DNA of 64,000 bases, taken from positions 46,199 through 110,198 of the forward strand of contig NZ_LT546210.1 in assembly GCF_900078665.2 (NCBI RefSeq), written 5' to 3'. The notes under the pieces are model-generated. The model was not told the origin of the DNA and did not search any database. It saw nothing but the letters and a program-made list of their open reading frames with translations. A program made the position numbers and the translations under genes. Source of the stretch: Mycolicibacterium houstonense (GTDB lineage: Bacteria; Actinomycetota; Actinomycetes; Mycobacteriales; Mycobacteriaceae). Shown piece by piece: positions 9,201 through 17,617 of the stretch (positions within the stretch are counted from its first letter, which is position 1; each line of letters begins with the position of its first letter).

Positions 9201-10148
9201 GCGAAGCCACTGATCGCCCCACGGACTGTCCTCAAAGCGCGGACCAGATCGGGTTGGGCTCCACAGTCGTTGCGTATCCAGCCGAGCGAAGTCCTCAATG
9301 CCCAACAGGTCGTCCAGCCCCAGCGTTTTGGCTGTGCTCTCAACTGTCGTGCGAACGGTCGCATCCGGACGCCACCGAGCCATCCGACGGGCGATCGTGC
9401 GTGCCGCACTCTCACTCATCTGGTCAGGCACCGCGAACCGGGAGTCTCCGTAACGAATCAGTTCAGGACTGACCACATACGTTGCGCGGAACTCCAATCC
9501 CTCTCCGCGCTCAGCAGCCAGGCGCATAAACGTCACACCCGCAACGCCGTCGGCCCGCGTAACCGTCTGCCACTCCCCCTGATCGATGCTCTTTTGGTCG
9601 TTGATGACCAACCAGTGCGGCATCGCCGTCGAATCCTTGGCGAACTTCTCACGCTGATTGTGCAACTCTTCACCCATCGCCGCGTTGAACGCAGCGACCG
9701 AAGTCCACACCAAGCGCTGCGACCCACCGGTGTCCAACAACGTCGAATGCTGGCAGTGCGGCAACCATTTCAACCACGACTCCCAACGCGAGACATCGTC
9801 GGTGATGACCATCACCTTCAAATCGCTGGGGGCATGAAACATCGTGGCTTGCAGAACAATCGACCGGACCAACGCATATACCGCGTCCATATGACCGTTC
9901 TCGCCGACCAGTGCCAGGCCAGGCGTAGAACGCAACGCCACCGGCTTGGCGATTCCACGCACTTTGCGTTGAGTCCCCAAAAACCCGCTGATCGCCTGAT
10001 ACGTGGTCGGCTCGTAGTCCGACGACCGACCCAAGGTCGGCAGCCCTTCAAACTTGCGCGACAGATCGCTGTTGCCGACTCCGAACCGCACAACACCGAA
10101 CGTCGGATCCAACGAGGAGGGACGCCTCTGCTCCATTTGAGTTGCCAC
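6258..10148 (-). CDS. eccC: EccC, ATPase portion (three FtsK/SpoIIIE-type domains)
   Basis: This is the 1296-aa motor of the ESX machine, without its membrane segment. Domain 1 has a perfect Walker A (GTTGSGKSE, about residues 348-356) and Walker B (LLLIIDEF, about 457-464). Domain 2 has GVGGAGKTV (about 711-719). Domain 3 has a degenerate loop (AGDPESGTTT, about 1055). EccC recognises the export signals on Esx and EspC-type substrates and drives transport. The reading begins at a GTG at 10148, only 3 nt after the TGA that ends the membrane portion and in the same frame. The protein therefore continues exactly where the upstream piece stops: MWER in one, then FGVVRFGVG about 20 residues into the other. 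The GTG has AGGAAGAG upstream, so reinitiation is plausible. Confidence 0.93.
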   Translation of the reverse strand: MATQMEQRRPSSLDPTFGVVRFGVGNSDLSRKFEGLPTLGRSSDYEPTTYQAISGFLGTQRKVRGIAKPVALRSTPGLALVGENGHMDAVYALVRSIVLQATMFHAPSDLKVMVITDDVSRWESWLKWLPHCQHSTLLDTGGSQRLVWTSVAAFNAAMGEELHNQREKFAKDSTAMPHWLVINDQKSIDQGEWQTVTRADGVAGVTFMRLAAERGEGLEFRATYVVSPELIRYGDSRFAVPDQMSESAARTIARRMARWRPDATVRTTVESTAKTLGLDDLLGIEDFARLDTQRLWSPTRSGPRFEDSPWGDQWLRFPIGRDDFGNVVAIDMKEDSDGGDGTAMVLVGTTGSGKSEFWTTLILSACLTHSPEMLNIMFFDFKGATTAQAIEHLPHVVAAQNNLRDDSLWMDRMCDVLYGELEIRKSLLSRARVGNAAEYEYRRIHKGEPLPPMPTLLLIIDEFTQMFLECPPALEVCDEIGRQGRALGVRLLMGSQRLGHEMDRGIMVNVPIRSALRTLDAADSRKVIGVEEAKYLPKKPGGAGYLLVPGKDLIKYQTAYVSGTYHRPRRVVATEEVRTKSGYAPPREFLLTGMEPIAAPAPANVPSKVRDDEPDVIVGSDGRELRDVQVATKALQEQTAGMPPQRRRWLPPLAPLPVEELVNRLRGKPWHVDYGQNPDLLFPVGIEDRPFQHAQRVYALNLLNDNCGVLGVGGAGKTVAIATMLAGAAMMYTPQRVQFFVLAFSGSDINVVERLPHVASFARANERERVLRTLGELEALIDDRERAFGELGIGLREWRDRKFGGKQGEVPDDPYGDVFLVLDGWATFREQFEDNGVVTPLTRVVSIMTKGRSYGVHVILSAGGWINGKLLSGMSNLFSSNVELKLDQESDQLTHNKLEVAKQVPKGEVERKRDPDEVEDESGVASLGGAGELGEAAESEKVMIVGRGTSMAGYHFQTALPQVTIDGRVVEIDEAIEAVSGYMGAAGSEAKLRLLPGRVTLDAVFAQAEKNGQLSGQLVPFGISEVGLRPAVIDFLRASHLLIAGDPESGTTTALRTLARALMRVFDPAEVEIFVVDPQTKLAGVVDGPHLGSYEDLPATSQPDYLSIPTNFGAATAPPVEAAPEVPGERHEGYVHRQDQVRSMAAHLAAELEKRKPSEKMTQAQIAAGIEWKGRQTFVIIDREELVHGWGGGNLSMAGHPLQPLVPYLPIAREVGLHVIVGRRITDWMRATGSPVISELLRMKAPGVVMSGSKGEGEILGGVKASKMPAGRGIYVGDRFTAPMQIAISEASPGDI

Positions 10149-10151
10149 TTC

Positions 10152-10652
10152 TCAGCTCTTCCTGCTTCGTTCCCACATCCGGTCTGAACCCACCAAACCC
10201 AACAACTGGTTGGGCTCTGGATGCAGATACTTGAACTGGTTGAACTGGGCCTCGGCCGCCGCATGTACTTCGTCACGCAACTCGTCGAGCTCGTGAAAAT
10301 ACTCGCGCCGTCGGTCCTCCATCTGGGCCGGCGTCAGCTGCTGGTTTTCTCCCACCCCACCAAACCGGTTGCCCGCGAACATGTACACCATCGAGCCGAT
10401 CATCATGATCGGAAACAGCAGCGAGAACACCGCCATCGGACCCTGTCTCAGCCCTGGCTGCGACATCATCAAAGCGATCATCCCGATCACCGCCAGCCCC
10501 ACGACCGCCGGAAGAATGATCTGAATCTTCGTCCGCGGTATCGGCCGGGGAGCCACCAACGGCTCCAACGACGTCGGTACATGGATGGCTGCGCTACTGA
10601 CCCCACGAGGCAGCTTAGGCTTCGGCCCAGGATTAAACCGCAACGTAGACAC
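10152..10652 (-). CDS. EccC N-terminal membrane/stalk portion, separate ORF
   Basis: This 166-aa protein equals the N-terminus of EccC. It has a short basic leader (STLRFNPGPKPKLPRG), two hydrophobic helices around residues 60-110, and a helical stalk ending GLVGSDRMWERSRKS. Single-chain EccC proteins carry RMWER just before the first ATPase-like domain, and here a TGA falls at that place. The start is the GTG at 10652; the GGAGGG ribosome site overlaps the end of eccB, 4 nt upstream. ESX-1 also has a split EccC, but that break lies between ATPase domains, not after the stalk. Either the membrane anchor is a true separate subunit, or the stop is a mutation or base-calling error in a single eccC. 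Confidence 0.85.
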   Translation of the reverse strand: MSTLRFNPGPKPKLPRGVSSAAIHVPTSLEPLVAPRPIPRTKIQIILPAVVGLAVIGMIALMMSQPGLRQGPMAVFSLLFPIMMIGSMVYMFAGNRFGGVGENQQLTPAQMEDRRREYFHELDELRDEVHAAAEAQFNQFKYLHPEPNQLLGLVGSDRMWERSRKS

Positions 10653-10656
10653 CGAT

Positions 10657-12177
10657 CTACCCTCCCTGATTCGCTTGAGCCGACTGCGGCTTGAGTGGCG
10701 CCATCGCCCCGTCGAGCGAATCGTGTGCTGTAGTGGCCGCCCGCTGCGACAGCTCCGGACCTGAAGGCCATACCTGAAGCATCGCCCACGGCGCCGAACG
10801 CACACCCAGAAGTTCGGGACCGCTACCCGACCCCCCACCGCGAGCAAGGCCCAGTGCCTTGAGACTGTCGCCGTCGAACGGCACGCCGAACCGCGTACCC
10901 GAATCCGATATGAGCCAAATCGTCTGCCTACGCGTCGAATCCAGCGCCGACCCCGTCGCTGTGACAAAGGTCGCTGGATCATCGCTCAACAGAACCTCGT
11001 TGGCCTGAACACCATCACTACCACCACCGGCCAACGGCACCAACTGACCTTGTTGATCGCTACGGATCGGCAACCTGCGCCCCCTGATCACATGCGACTG
11101 AGCCTGCCGATCTCCCACCTTGAACTCCCATGCCACACACGCAACCGGCACTGCCGACCCATCAACGAGCTGTACCGGTCGGGACGGATAGAAGTCCACG
11201 TCGAGCACCTGACGGACCGGTGCCTCCCCCAACTGATCCGGCGAGACCTTCGGCGGCGTCGCCGCACCAAAGGAATCCTTCTGCCGCAACATCCCCGCGA
11301 CCACCGGTGAGATCCGCTGGACGCCATCGCCCAACACCACAAAGAAACTGTCCTCGCCCCCGGTCACGTCCTGACTCGACACCACAGAACCGGTCACCAG
11401 ACCAGGCGCCCACTGGAAGCGCGTCGGCGCGCCGGCGTTCGGAACTGGCGGAACCACCAACGGACCAGCCGCAGGCAGCGCATCAAACAATGCCCGCGAC
11501 ATGACCTGGACAGACGCGCCAGGTTCGATCCCAAGGGCCGAAGTCACCGCCCGATCGCCCAGATCGATCGGCATTCGCATGTCGTTATGAACCAGATACG
11601 TCACACCATCGAACGACAGCAGCAGCGCCTCATCCGCACCCAGCGAATCGGCGCCATCACCCAGCGTCAGTCGACCATCGATCCCAGTCACCACCGGCGC
11701 ACCCGCCATCGTGTTCGATGCGGTATCGCACACAGCCCACCGCGAAGTCTCCGGCGATACGATCCTCGGCCGGTCGACGGGAGCGCCGACAATTCCGACC
11801 GTGGGACCCTTGGGCCACTTCGCCAGCTCCGCAGGATTGACGTACTTGGGTTGCGCCGGCTCACCGGCAATCAATTGCGCCGACACCAAATTCAGCGCGG
11901 GATGCAGTCGACCATCAATGAACACGTACAACGCCGACGACTTGCGATCGGCCACGATCTTCGTCGAATCGTCGATCTGACCGGCTGGCCGGAACCAACC
12001 GACCACCAATCCGCCGATCACCAACACGACACCGATAATCACAGACAACATCAGCAGGACGCGCTGCAACCGCATCTGATCAACTTCCATCTTGACCGAG
12101 CGCCGAAGAAACGCGAATGCGAGGCGCCGCCGCAAGAACCAATGCCCGCTTACCTGCGTCCGTGTCGCCAGGCCCAT
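10657..12177 (-). CDS. eccB: EccB, ESX membrane-complex subunit
   Basis: This protein of about 506 aa matches EccB. A short cytosolic N-terminus contains the hallmark ATRTQVSGHWFLRRRLAFAF. One transmembrane helix follows (LLMLSVIIGVVLVIGGLVVG), then a large periplasmic region with repeats and a C-terminal Ala/Pro-rich tail. EccB forms the periplasmic part of the ESX membrane complex. I chose the ATG at 12177 because it sits directly before the hallmark. The frame stays open upstream to 12375, and a GTG about 90 nt earlier would add a Ser/Pro-rich extension, so the exact start is uncertain. It is followed after 4 nt by the EccC membrane portion. Confidence 0.92.
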   Translation of the reverse strand: MGLATRTQVSGHWFLRRRLAFAFLRRSVKMEVDQMRLQRVLLMLSVIIGVVLVIGGLVVGWFRPAGQIDDSTKIVADRKSSALYVFIDGRLHPALNLVSAQLIAGEPAQPKYVNPAELAKWPKGPTVGIVGAPVDRPRIVSPETSRWAVCDTASNTMAGAPVVTGIDGRLTLGDGADSLGADEALLLSFDGVTYLVHNDMRMPIDLGDRAVTSALGIEPGASVQVMSRALFDALPAAGPLVVPPVPNAGAPTRFQWAPGLVTGSVVSSQDVTGGEDSFFVVLGDGVQRISPVVAGMLRQKDSFGAATPPKVSPDQLGEAPVRQVLDVDFYPSRPVQLVDGSAVPVACVAWEFKVGDRQAQSHVIRGRRLPIRSDQQGQLVPLAGGGSDGVQANEVLLSDDPATFVTATGSALDSTRRQTIWLISDSGTRFGVPFDGDSLKALGLARGGGSGSGPELLGVRSAPWAMLQVWPSGPELSQRAATTAHDSLDGAMAPLKPQSAQANQGG

Positions 12178-12390
12178 ACCGCGTCCCGCGCGGCTCGACT
12201 CTTGGGCCGGCGGAACCCACGGACCCCCGGACGGGCGCTGCTCAGATGACCCTTGATTCCCCACCACGTTCCGGACGCTACCGCTACCGCGGACGCAAGC
12301 GCTACAAGTGTGTCCAAACTTGACGCGCAGTTTTTTCAAACGCCGCCAATATCGGCTCCGAACACCGCTCGGCACTACTCACAGCGCTCA

Positions 12391-14868
12391 TCAATCCATG
12401 TCTTCCTCAACAGCGCGCAGCGGCTCGCTCAGGATCTCGCGCACATCAAGGCCTCCAGCCGCTGCGGCGTAGACCATGTCCGCCAAGGGAAGCGGTGCCC
12501 TCGACCATCCATGCATCACTTCCATCGCCCTTGCTGCAGTCCACTCGACGCGGTACTGCTGGTGAGTCGACGCCGGAACGTCCTCAGGGCGGAAGTCATC
12601 GTCCATGCCGCCGGGGCATTTCGCGCCCACCAGCATGTAGAAGTTCCTGCACGCCGTCCCATACGACTCCCACATGGGGGAATCTTTCTCCCGGTTAGCC
12701 CGCACTACAGCCCACGCTTCACGCAGCTCCTGCGGGTACTCACCAACCTGTTGCATTACTGACATCACCGCTTGGGTGAACGGAAACATCACACGCTCCT
12801 GCAGTGTCGATGAACCGGTACCGCTCACCTTCTCAAGTCGGTCATAGAGGTCGGGATACTCCAAAGCAAGACGATGCACATGCATGTCATCGAGACCGGG
12901 CGGCGCCCAGTCCGCCGGCACACCCACCGGCCGATACCCCTCATACGGATTGGCCGCGACATACTCAACCCCGTGACTACGGAACGCATCAACGCGTCCC
13001 GTCGTGGCTGCCGCCACCAAGGTCCAGTCATCCCCACGCCGCAGCGCCGCATACTCAACTAGAACCCGTGCCGGGTCAGACCATCCGAACCACAACGCTC
13101 GGAAGCTACTGTCCACCAAGGGATCAGCTACAAGCAACCGCACCGACCGAGGTAGATACACGCCCTCTGGAATGTAACCAGACCCCTCACTGCTGATCAC
13201 AACGGTCTCCGAGCCAGTCGACGAGCGGAAAATACCGACCGCCCAGGCCAGCGGATACTGCCGAACACCACACGCACTCGCCAACTCCCACGCCAGCGCA
13301 CCTGCCTCAAGCGCATCACGCGACAGCGATGGCCCGCGTTTCGCCGCACCAGCCGCAGGAGTAGCCATAGTCGCAGGGACCAGAGTCGGCGCTGCAGCCG
13401 AACCAGAACCACCAGCGGCCGCCGGACCAGATCCACCCGCACCCGAGGTCGAAGCCGGAATCGTCGCTGGAGTCGAACCTCCAGGCGACACCACACCACC
13501 CGGCGCTGCCGGCGCACCCATCCCTGGCGCGGGCATCATCATGCCGCCACCAGGCGAGCCAGCACCCACGGCGCCCGGTGCGCCGGATGCCACCGGCGGC
13601 ACCACCTGCGCCGGTGCGTGAGCCCCAGACCCCGCCAACCCAGCAGGAGACGCCGACGGTGCAGGGCTCGCCCCAGCAATCGCAGCGCCACCAGTCCCCG
13701 GACCAGCAGAAGACGTGGCCGGTCCCATCATCGACGGCGGCGACGACATCGGCGACACAGCATTGGCAACACCCGACCCGGCCCCCATACCCCGAGCGAG
13801 AGCCGCCGACGGATCACCAATCCCCGACCCGGACAACCCTGCCGCCGACGGCCCCCCGCCAGGAACCCCAGTCAACCCAGAAGCCGGCGACGCCCCAGAC
13901 AACCCGCCAGCTCCAGAGGACAACGACGACAACGGATTACCGCCACCCAATCCAGACAGACCACCAGGGAGACCGCCCCCACCGCCTCCACCGCTCGGCA
14001 GGCTCCCCAGCCCACCCGGCATACCAGCGCCGCCCATCTTCGATGAAGACGAACCCGGTGTTCGACCCATGACACCGGCCGGACCGGGCGCCATCGGTAC
14101 AGCCGGGGAACCCTGCGCGTTGGGACCCGTGTCTCCGAGCGCATCCGGTGGTGTCCGTGGGGTGGTTCCGGCGCCACGCTCCGGCGTAGCGCCGGTGCCG
14201 CCGTCGCTCCCACTCGTTGACGGCCCCCCTTGGCCTCCGGTTTGGCTCTGTGGCGTGTCGGTGTCGCCCTGTGGCTTTCTCGTGTTCTGCGGCTTAGGGA
14301 TACCGGCTTGGTCCAAGGGCGCAGGTGCAGTTCCAGGCCCCTCAGTAGGAAGGTTTGCCAAGCGCCCGGATAGCGCTGCGTAGTCCGATCCGTGTTTGGT
14401 CTCGTTATATGTGCGGTACGCCTCCACTGCAGCCAGACCGTTTGTATAAGAGGCACGAGCGTCGCCATGCCAGCGTGCGATGATGGTCTCTCGGTCCAAC
14501 GTTGTTTTCGCAGAGGAAAGTTCGTTGTGCGCGCTGGTGTCGTAGTTCTCATAGGCACTTGCGACGTCACGCAGTACGCGCGCCACATTCTTATGCAGTT
14601 CCTGCTGCCCGCGGACCCACGCCGCACCGCGCTGGTAATCAGCGGCCAGCTCCTGATTGCGCTGATGGCCCTCATTGAACCCGGGCGAATCGGCGGCCCC
14701 TTCACGCTGAGCGTTGGCCACGGAAAGTTGTTGGCGCGCCGCATCGAGCTGATCGGCGATCTGGCCGTAGCGCGCGGCTGCGGCTTCCATAGGCTCGGCG
14801 GGCGGCGCCTGGATATCAGGCGTAATGATCCGGTGCGAGAACGGACGTAGGTTATTAGTGCTCGCCAC
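12391..14868 (-). CDS. Rv3899c-like ESX-associated protein (probable DUF5632/DUF5631)
   Basis: This 825-aa protein has three parts. Residues 1-170 are helical and include ARYGQIADQLDAARQQLSVA. Residues 170-520 are low-complexity Gly/Pro/Ser/Ala. The C-terminal 300 residues form a compact domain (from SRDALEAGALAWELASACGV to the acidic end EEDMD). The C-terminal domain recalls Rv3899c, encoded just upstream of ESX-2 in M. tuberculosis; I recognise this from memory and it needs a profile search. The gene lies immediately upstream of eccB, the same side as Rv3899c relative to eccB2. The N-terminal helical domain could be an ESX export module. The biochemical role is unknown. Confidence 0.68.
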   Translation of the reverse strand: MASTNNLRPFSHRIITPDIQAPPAEPMEAAAARYGQIADQLDAARQQLSVANAQREGAADSPGFNEGHQRNQELAADYQRGAAWVRGQQELHKNVARVLRDVASAYENYDTSAHNELSSAKTTLDRETIIARWHGDARASYTNGLAAVEAYRTYNETKHGSDYAALSGRLANLPTEGPGTAPAPLDQAGIPKPQNTRKPQGDTDTPQSQTGGQGGPSTSGSDGGTGATPERGAGTTPRTPPDALGDTGPNAQGSPAVPMAPGPAGVMGRTPGSSSSKMGGAGMPGGLGSLPSGGGGGGGLPGGLSGLGGGNPLSSLSSGAGGLSGASPASGLTGVPGGGPSAAGLSGSGIGDPSAALARGMGAGSGVANAVSPMSSPPSMMGPATSSAGPGTGGAAIAGASPAPSASPAGLAGSGAHAPAQVVPPVASGAPGAVGAGSPGGGMMMPAPGMGAPAAPGGVVSPGGSTPATIPASTSGAGGSGPAAAGGSGSAAAPTLVPATMATPAAGAAKRGPSLSRDALEAGALAWELASACGVRQYPLAWAVGIFRSSTGSETVVISSEGSGYIPEGVYLPRSVRLLVADPLVDSSFRALWFGWSDPARVLVEYAALRRGDDWTLVAAATTGRVDAFRSHGVEYVAANPYEGYRPVGVPADWAPPGLDDMHVHRLALEYPDLYDRLEKVSGTGSSTLQERVMFPFTQAVMSVMQQVGEYPQELREAWAVVRANREKDSPMWESYGTACRNFYMLVGAKCPGGMDDDFRPEDVPASTHQQYRVEWTAARAMEVMHGWSRAPLPLADMVYAAAAGGLDVREILSEPLRAVEEDMD

Positions 14869-14894
14869 GAACCAGCTCCCCCTCGACTCAGTGA

Positions 14895-15482
14895 TTACGC
14901 GAAACCGCAGAGCTTGTTCACGGTTTCAACTGCTACGTTGGCCCTTTCGATGGCCGCGTCTACCTGAGAGCCCATCCGGCGCATAGCAGCTTCTTCTTGA
15001 TCGACCGTGGCGACGAGATAATCGTGAACGCCCGCTGCAATGTCTTGTGGTGTAGCCGAGCCGACCTGGCTTTTTAAGTACGCTATTTGGACCAACGCGG
15101 TGCGTGCTTCAACGCCTCGTGCATCCATTCTTTCGAGGTTGTCCCATCCAGGCGGCGCGTCAGCGACAGCATTGCTGGCTCTGGCCATAGCCTCAGAAGA
15201 CGAGAGCCATGCGGTGCATGCCCGGTCCTTGGCTGCTGCGGTCTCGGCCGCGCTGTAGACGGGGGCCGGGGGCGGAACGATCACAGTGTGCTGGGCCGGC
15301 ACGTCCGGCAGGATGAGCCCGACCGCGCTAACCGCAGCCGCGAGTGCGCAGACCACTAGAGCGGACCCGGCCGCTACCAACCCGGCACCTCGCCGAGGCC
15401 GGTTAACGTCCACGCCACCGCGACGGTCATCTGCCGGTGGCGGTGTCAGGCTTATCGGCCGTTCAGGTGCATCGATACTCAT
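14895..15482 (-). CDS. Small membrane-anchored protein of the ESX operon (paralogue of 15823-16506)
   Basis: This 195-aa protein has a cytosolic Pro/Arg-rich start, one transmembrane helix around residues 34-57 (ending VSAVGLILPDV) and an extracytoplasmic helical domain. That domain begins YSAAETAAAKDRACTAW and ends with a second Cys (NKLCGFA), so one disulfide is possible. The gene at 15823-16506 has the same layout: Pro-rich N-terminus, one helix, then YSPDQIAAAKREACDAS and a terminal DEVCR. The two are clearly related. Its ATG overlaps the stop of the 114-aa gene upstream by 4 nt. I do not recognise a named family; a structural accessory of the secretion complex is a guess from position and topology. 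Confidence 0.75.
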   Translation of the reverse strand: MSIDAPERPISLTPPPADDRRGGVDVNRPRRGAGLVAAGSALVVCALAAAVSAVGLILPDVPAQHTVIVPPPAPVYSAAETAAAKDRACTAWLSSSEAMARASNAVADAPPGWDNLERMDARGVEARTALVQIAYLKSQVGSATPQDIAAGVHDYLVATVDQEEAAMRRMGSQVDAAIERANVAVETVNKLCGFA

Positions 15483-15823
15483 GTCGCCACCGGGATCACT
15501 GTCAGGGATTGACGATTCGACTCATCGGTCTCAACCGCGGCTGTGACTGCCTCACAGTTCTTGCGAGAGATGCGGCCACCGCGCGTGGTTATAGCCAAGA
15601 AAACGGTCTGTAGCCGAGCCTCGCCGGTTGCAGATATCTCCGCGACCGACGCCCACCCAGGGAATACCGCGGAAGTGGCGGCTGAGGCGCCCGACGCGGC
15701 GCCCCCCGTTGCGCCCGCAGCCACAGCCATCGCACCCGTTGCGACAGTTACTCCTGCAGTCGTAGCGTTCGCGGCGGCCACCGGTTCTGGCTGCAGTTCG
15801 AGATGGCGTTGAACGGAAGGCAT
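15479..15823 (-). CDS. Small Ala/Gly-rich protein between two membrane paralogues
   Basis: This 114-aa hypothetical protein sits between two related membrane-protein genes. It is coupled to both: its ATG overlaps the upstream stop as TAATG, and its own stop overlaps the next ATG. The middle is a hydrophobic Ala/Gly/Thr stretch (about residues 18-55) that could be a membrane segment. The C-terminal half (AEISATGEARLQTVFLAITT) is more ordered. The tight overlaps are the best evidence that it is real. Function unknown. Confidence 0.65.
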   Translation of the reverse strand: MPSVQRHLELQPEPVAAANATTAGVTVATGAMAVAAGATGGAASGASAATSAVFPGWASVAEISATGEARLQTVFLAITTRGGRISRKNCEAVTAAVETDESNRQSLTVIPVAT

Positions 15824-16506
15824 TAGCGGCAGACCTCATCGAGTCGATCGCCCCAGCGGACAACTTCGCTGCGGAGCTTGTCGAGCTGGTCGTTGGGGAG
15901 CTCACGGGTGTAGGCGTCCCCCAATGCAATCCAGGAGTCGATGTAGTGAGACGTTGCCTCTTGGACATCGGCCGGAGTGGCCGGCGGGGTGTGATTGCGC
16001 ATGTACTCGATCTCGATCATCAAAACCGTTGAAAAGGTCGAGAGCGCCCCGGCATGTTCGGGTGAAACGCGGTTGCCCAACGTCGCAGTCAGTTCCCTGT
16101 GTACGCCGCCGAGAGGTTGATCCACGCTTACGCTCGCGTCGCAGGCTTCCCTCTTCGCCGCGGCGATCTGGTCCGGGCTGTAGTTCGGTGGTTGCGCCGT
16201 CACTGTGGTTGTGGTGGGCGCCGGAGCCGGTCGTGTCAGATTGATCGCCGTCATGACGATCGCGGCGATACCGAGCACGCACGCCGCGGCGCTCATGGCC
16301 AACACCCAGCGGCTCCCGCCCCGGCCGCTGCGCTTATCAGCCTCAGGCAGTGGTCCCGGAGCCGTCTGCGGCGAACCAGGCGGAGCCGCCGGTGGTTGCG
16401 GTGCCGGTGCGGCCGGCTGGGTGAGGGTTGCACTGGGCCTCGCCCATGCTGCATCGGGACCGGGCGCAAATGCCTGTCCGTGCTGCTGCGGGTGCGGCTC
16501 ACTCAC
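15823..16506 (-). CDS. Membrane-anchored protein with Pro-rich N-terminus (paralogue of 14895-15482)
   Basis: This 227-aa protein has a cytosolic tail of about 65 residues rich in Pro, Ala and Gln, a transmembrane helix (about 68-90, VLAMSAAACVLGIAAIVM) and an extracytoplasmic all-helical domain. The domain has a Cys near its start (AAAKREACDAS) and another at the very end (DEVCR). The same pair of Cys flanks the domain of the paralogue two genes downstream. It is the first of three overlapping genes that lead into the 825-aa gene and eccB. No enzymatic motif is visible. The function is unknown; topology suggests an exported or periplasmic helper. Confidence 0.75.
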   Translation of the reverse strand: MSEPHPQQHGQAFAPGPDAAWARPSATLTQPAAPAPQPPAAPPGSPQTAPGPLPEADKRSGRGGSRWVLAMSAAACVLGIAAIVMTAINLTRPAPAPTTTTVTAQPPNYSPDQIAAAKREACDASVSVDQPLGGVHRELTATLGNRVSPEHAGALSTFSTVLMIEIEYMRNHTPPATPADVQEATSHYIDSWIALGDAYTRELPNDQLDKLRSEVVRWGDRLDEVCR

Positions 16507-16692
16507 CTTCTCAGCCTAAACCGCAGCGCAGACATGCGGCTACAAGTAAGTCCGCATCCGAGTAGACATGCCTTCCGCAAATGCTCTACCAACCCATCGC
16601 CGGCTAATCGGGCAGATCGTCGTGCCGGTAATGTTCGCGCCGATATTCCGCTCCAACTGGAGCGCTCAGCAAATGGCAGCGACCGTCGGCGT

Positions 16693-17613
16693 TCACGCTA
16701 GCGTCAGCCACATCCAGCGCTCAGGTGAACGGCGCCGCATGGCGTGCACAAATCCGTTGAGTCCTCCGTTGAATCTGGCGATCACCGGCAATCGATCGCC
16801 TCCCTGGTGTACGGCAGCATCCAAGATATTGTGCTTTGACAGGCGTTCGCTGGTGCTCCCGAACTGTGCCCCGCACTCTTGGCATACAAACGGCCCGAAG
16901 ACGACGGGAGTGTCTGGAGCGTCAACGTCAACAAAGTGCGCTCGCTTGAGATGCTCGTTGGTGATGACATGTGGACCGGTGTCGAGGTCAACGTGGTCGA
17001 GGATCTCGAGCACTTCATCGGCAGAGGCGTACCAACCCGGCAGCCCTGGCTTCCACAACGCACCGTCGTTGCTGTACTCGCTCAGATCCATCCATTTGGG
17101 CAGCAGTGCGACGTAATCGTCGGTGACTCCGAGCCCACGCATCTCCTCCGAGACCTGGACGGTGCCGTCGGCGGCGTGCGTTTCTTCCCACAGCCCGTAG
17201 TAGCGGTAGGGCCAGCATTGTTCGTTCTGCTGGCGCCGGTCGAGTACTACTGCGCGGTCGATGACGGCGGTGATGATCAGCGGGTGTGCGCTGGCGGTGT
17301 AGACGCTGCCGATTTTGGGATGGTTGAAGTCCGGATCCGGTTCGAGCTGGCCTTGCGGCTCGACGCTATACACGTCGCCGGGAATTTCATGTCCGTCTTC
17401 GTTGACGTAGCGGGCGGCATAGCCTCTCGCTGAGCCCAGATGGGTGGTGCAGTACACCAGGTCCGGGCGATATTTGGGTTTGGTCATCGCGCGCAGTCCC
17501 GGAGAGTGTTCGTAGGCGCTGGTGTAGTCGAAGCCCAGATGGGCTGCGGGATAGATGATGTCGCCGGGTTGCTTGCCGGGAATTCCGCCGTGGTACAGCC
17601 GAGTTTCGGACAT
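16693..17613 (-). CDS. Arr-like ADP-ribosyltransferase domain protein with C-terminal Zn-ribbon
   Basis: This 306-aa protein opens with a fold resembling rifamycin ADP-ribosyltransferase Arr. It has LYHGG (His8), then PGDIIYP, LVYCTTHLGSARGYAARY (Tyr54), GDVYSVEPQG and LEPDPDF (Asp93), then a strand like Arr's last core strand (PLIITAVIDRAVV). His, Tyr and Asp stand where Arr has His19, Tyr49 and Asp84. Beyond residue 130 it is unlike Arr and includes a possible zinc-binding segment (CQECGAQF, then a His) near 240-262. The start is the ATG at 17613, 4 nt after the stop of the espL-like gene, so it is in the ESX operon. Rifamycin resistance, modification of a host or self target, or export as an effector are all possible. 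No ESX export signal is obvious. Confidence 0.72.
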   Translation of the reverse strand: MSETRLYHGGIPGKQPGDIIYPAAHLGFDYTSAYEHSPGLRAMTKPKYRPDLVYCTTHLGSARGYAARYVNEDGHEIPGDVYSVEPQGQLEPDPDFNHPKIGSVYTASAHPLIITAVIDRAVVLDRRQQNEQCWPYRYYGLWEETHAADGTVQVSEEMRGLGVTDDYVALLPKWMDLSEYSNDGALWKPGLPGWYASADEVLEILDHVDLDTGPHVITNEHLKRAHFVDVDAPDTPVVFGPFVCQECGAQFGSTSERLSKHNILDAAVHQGGDRLPVIARFNGGLNGFVHAMRRRSPERWMWLTLA

Positions 17614-17617
17614 CGCG

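Noticed and set aside
8814..10187. Long plus-strand open frame (457 codons) opposite eccC
   Set aside because: It is antisense to a gene with clear ATPase motifs, is Arg/His-rich, and has no recognisable domain. High GC makes such antisense frames common.
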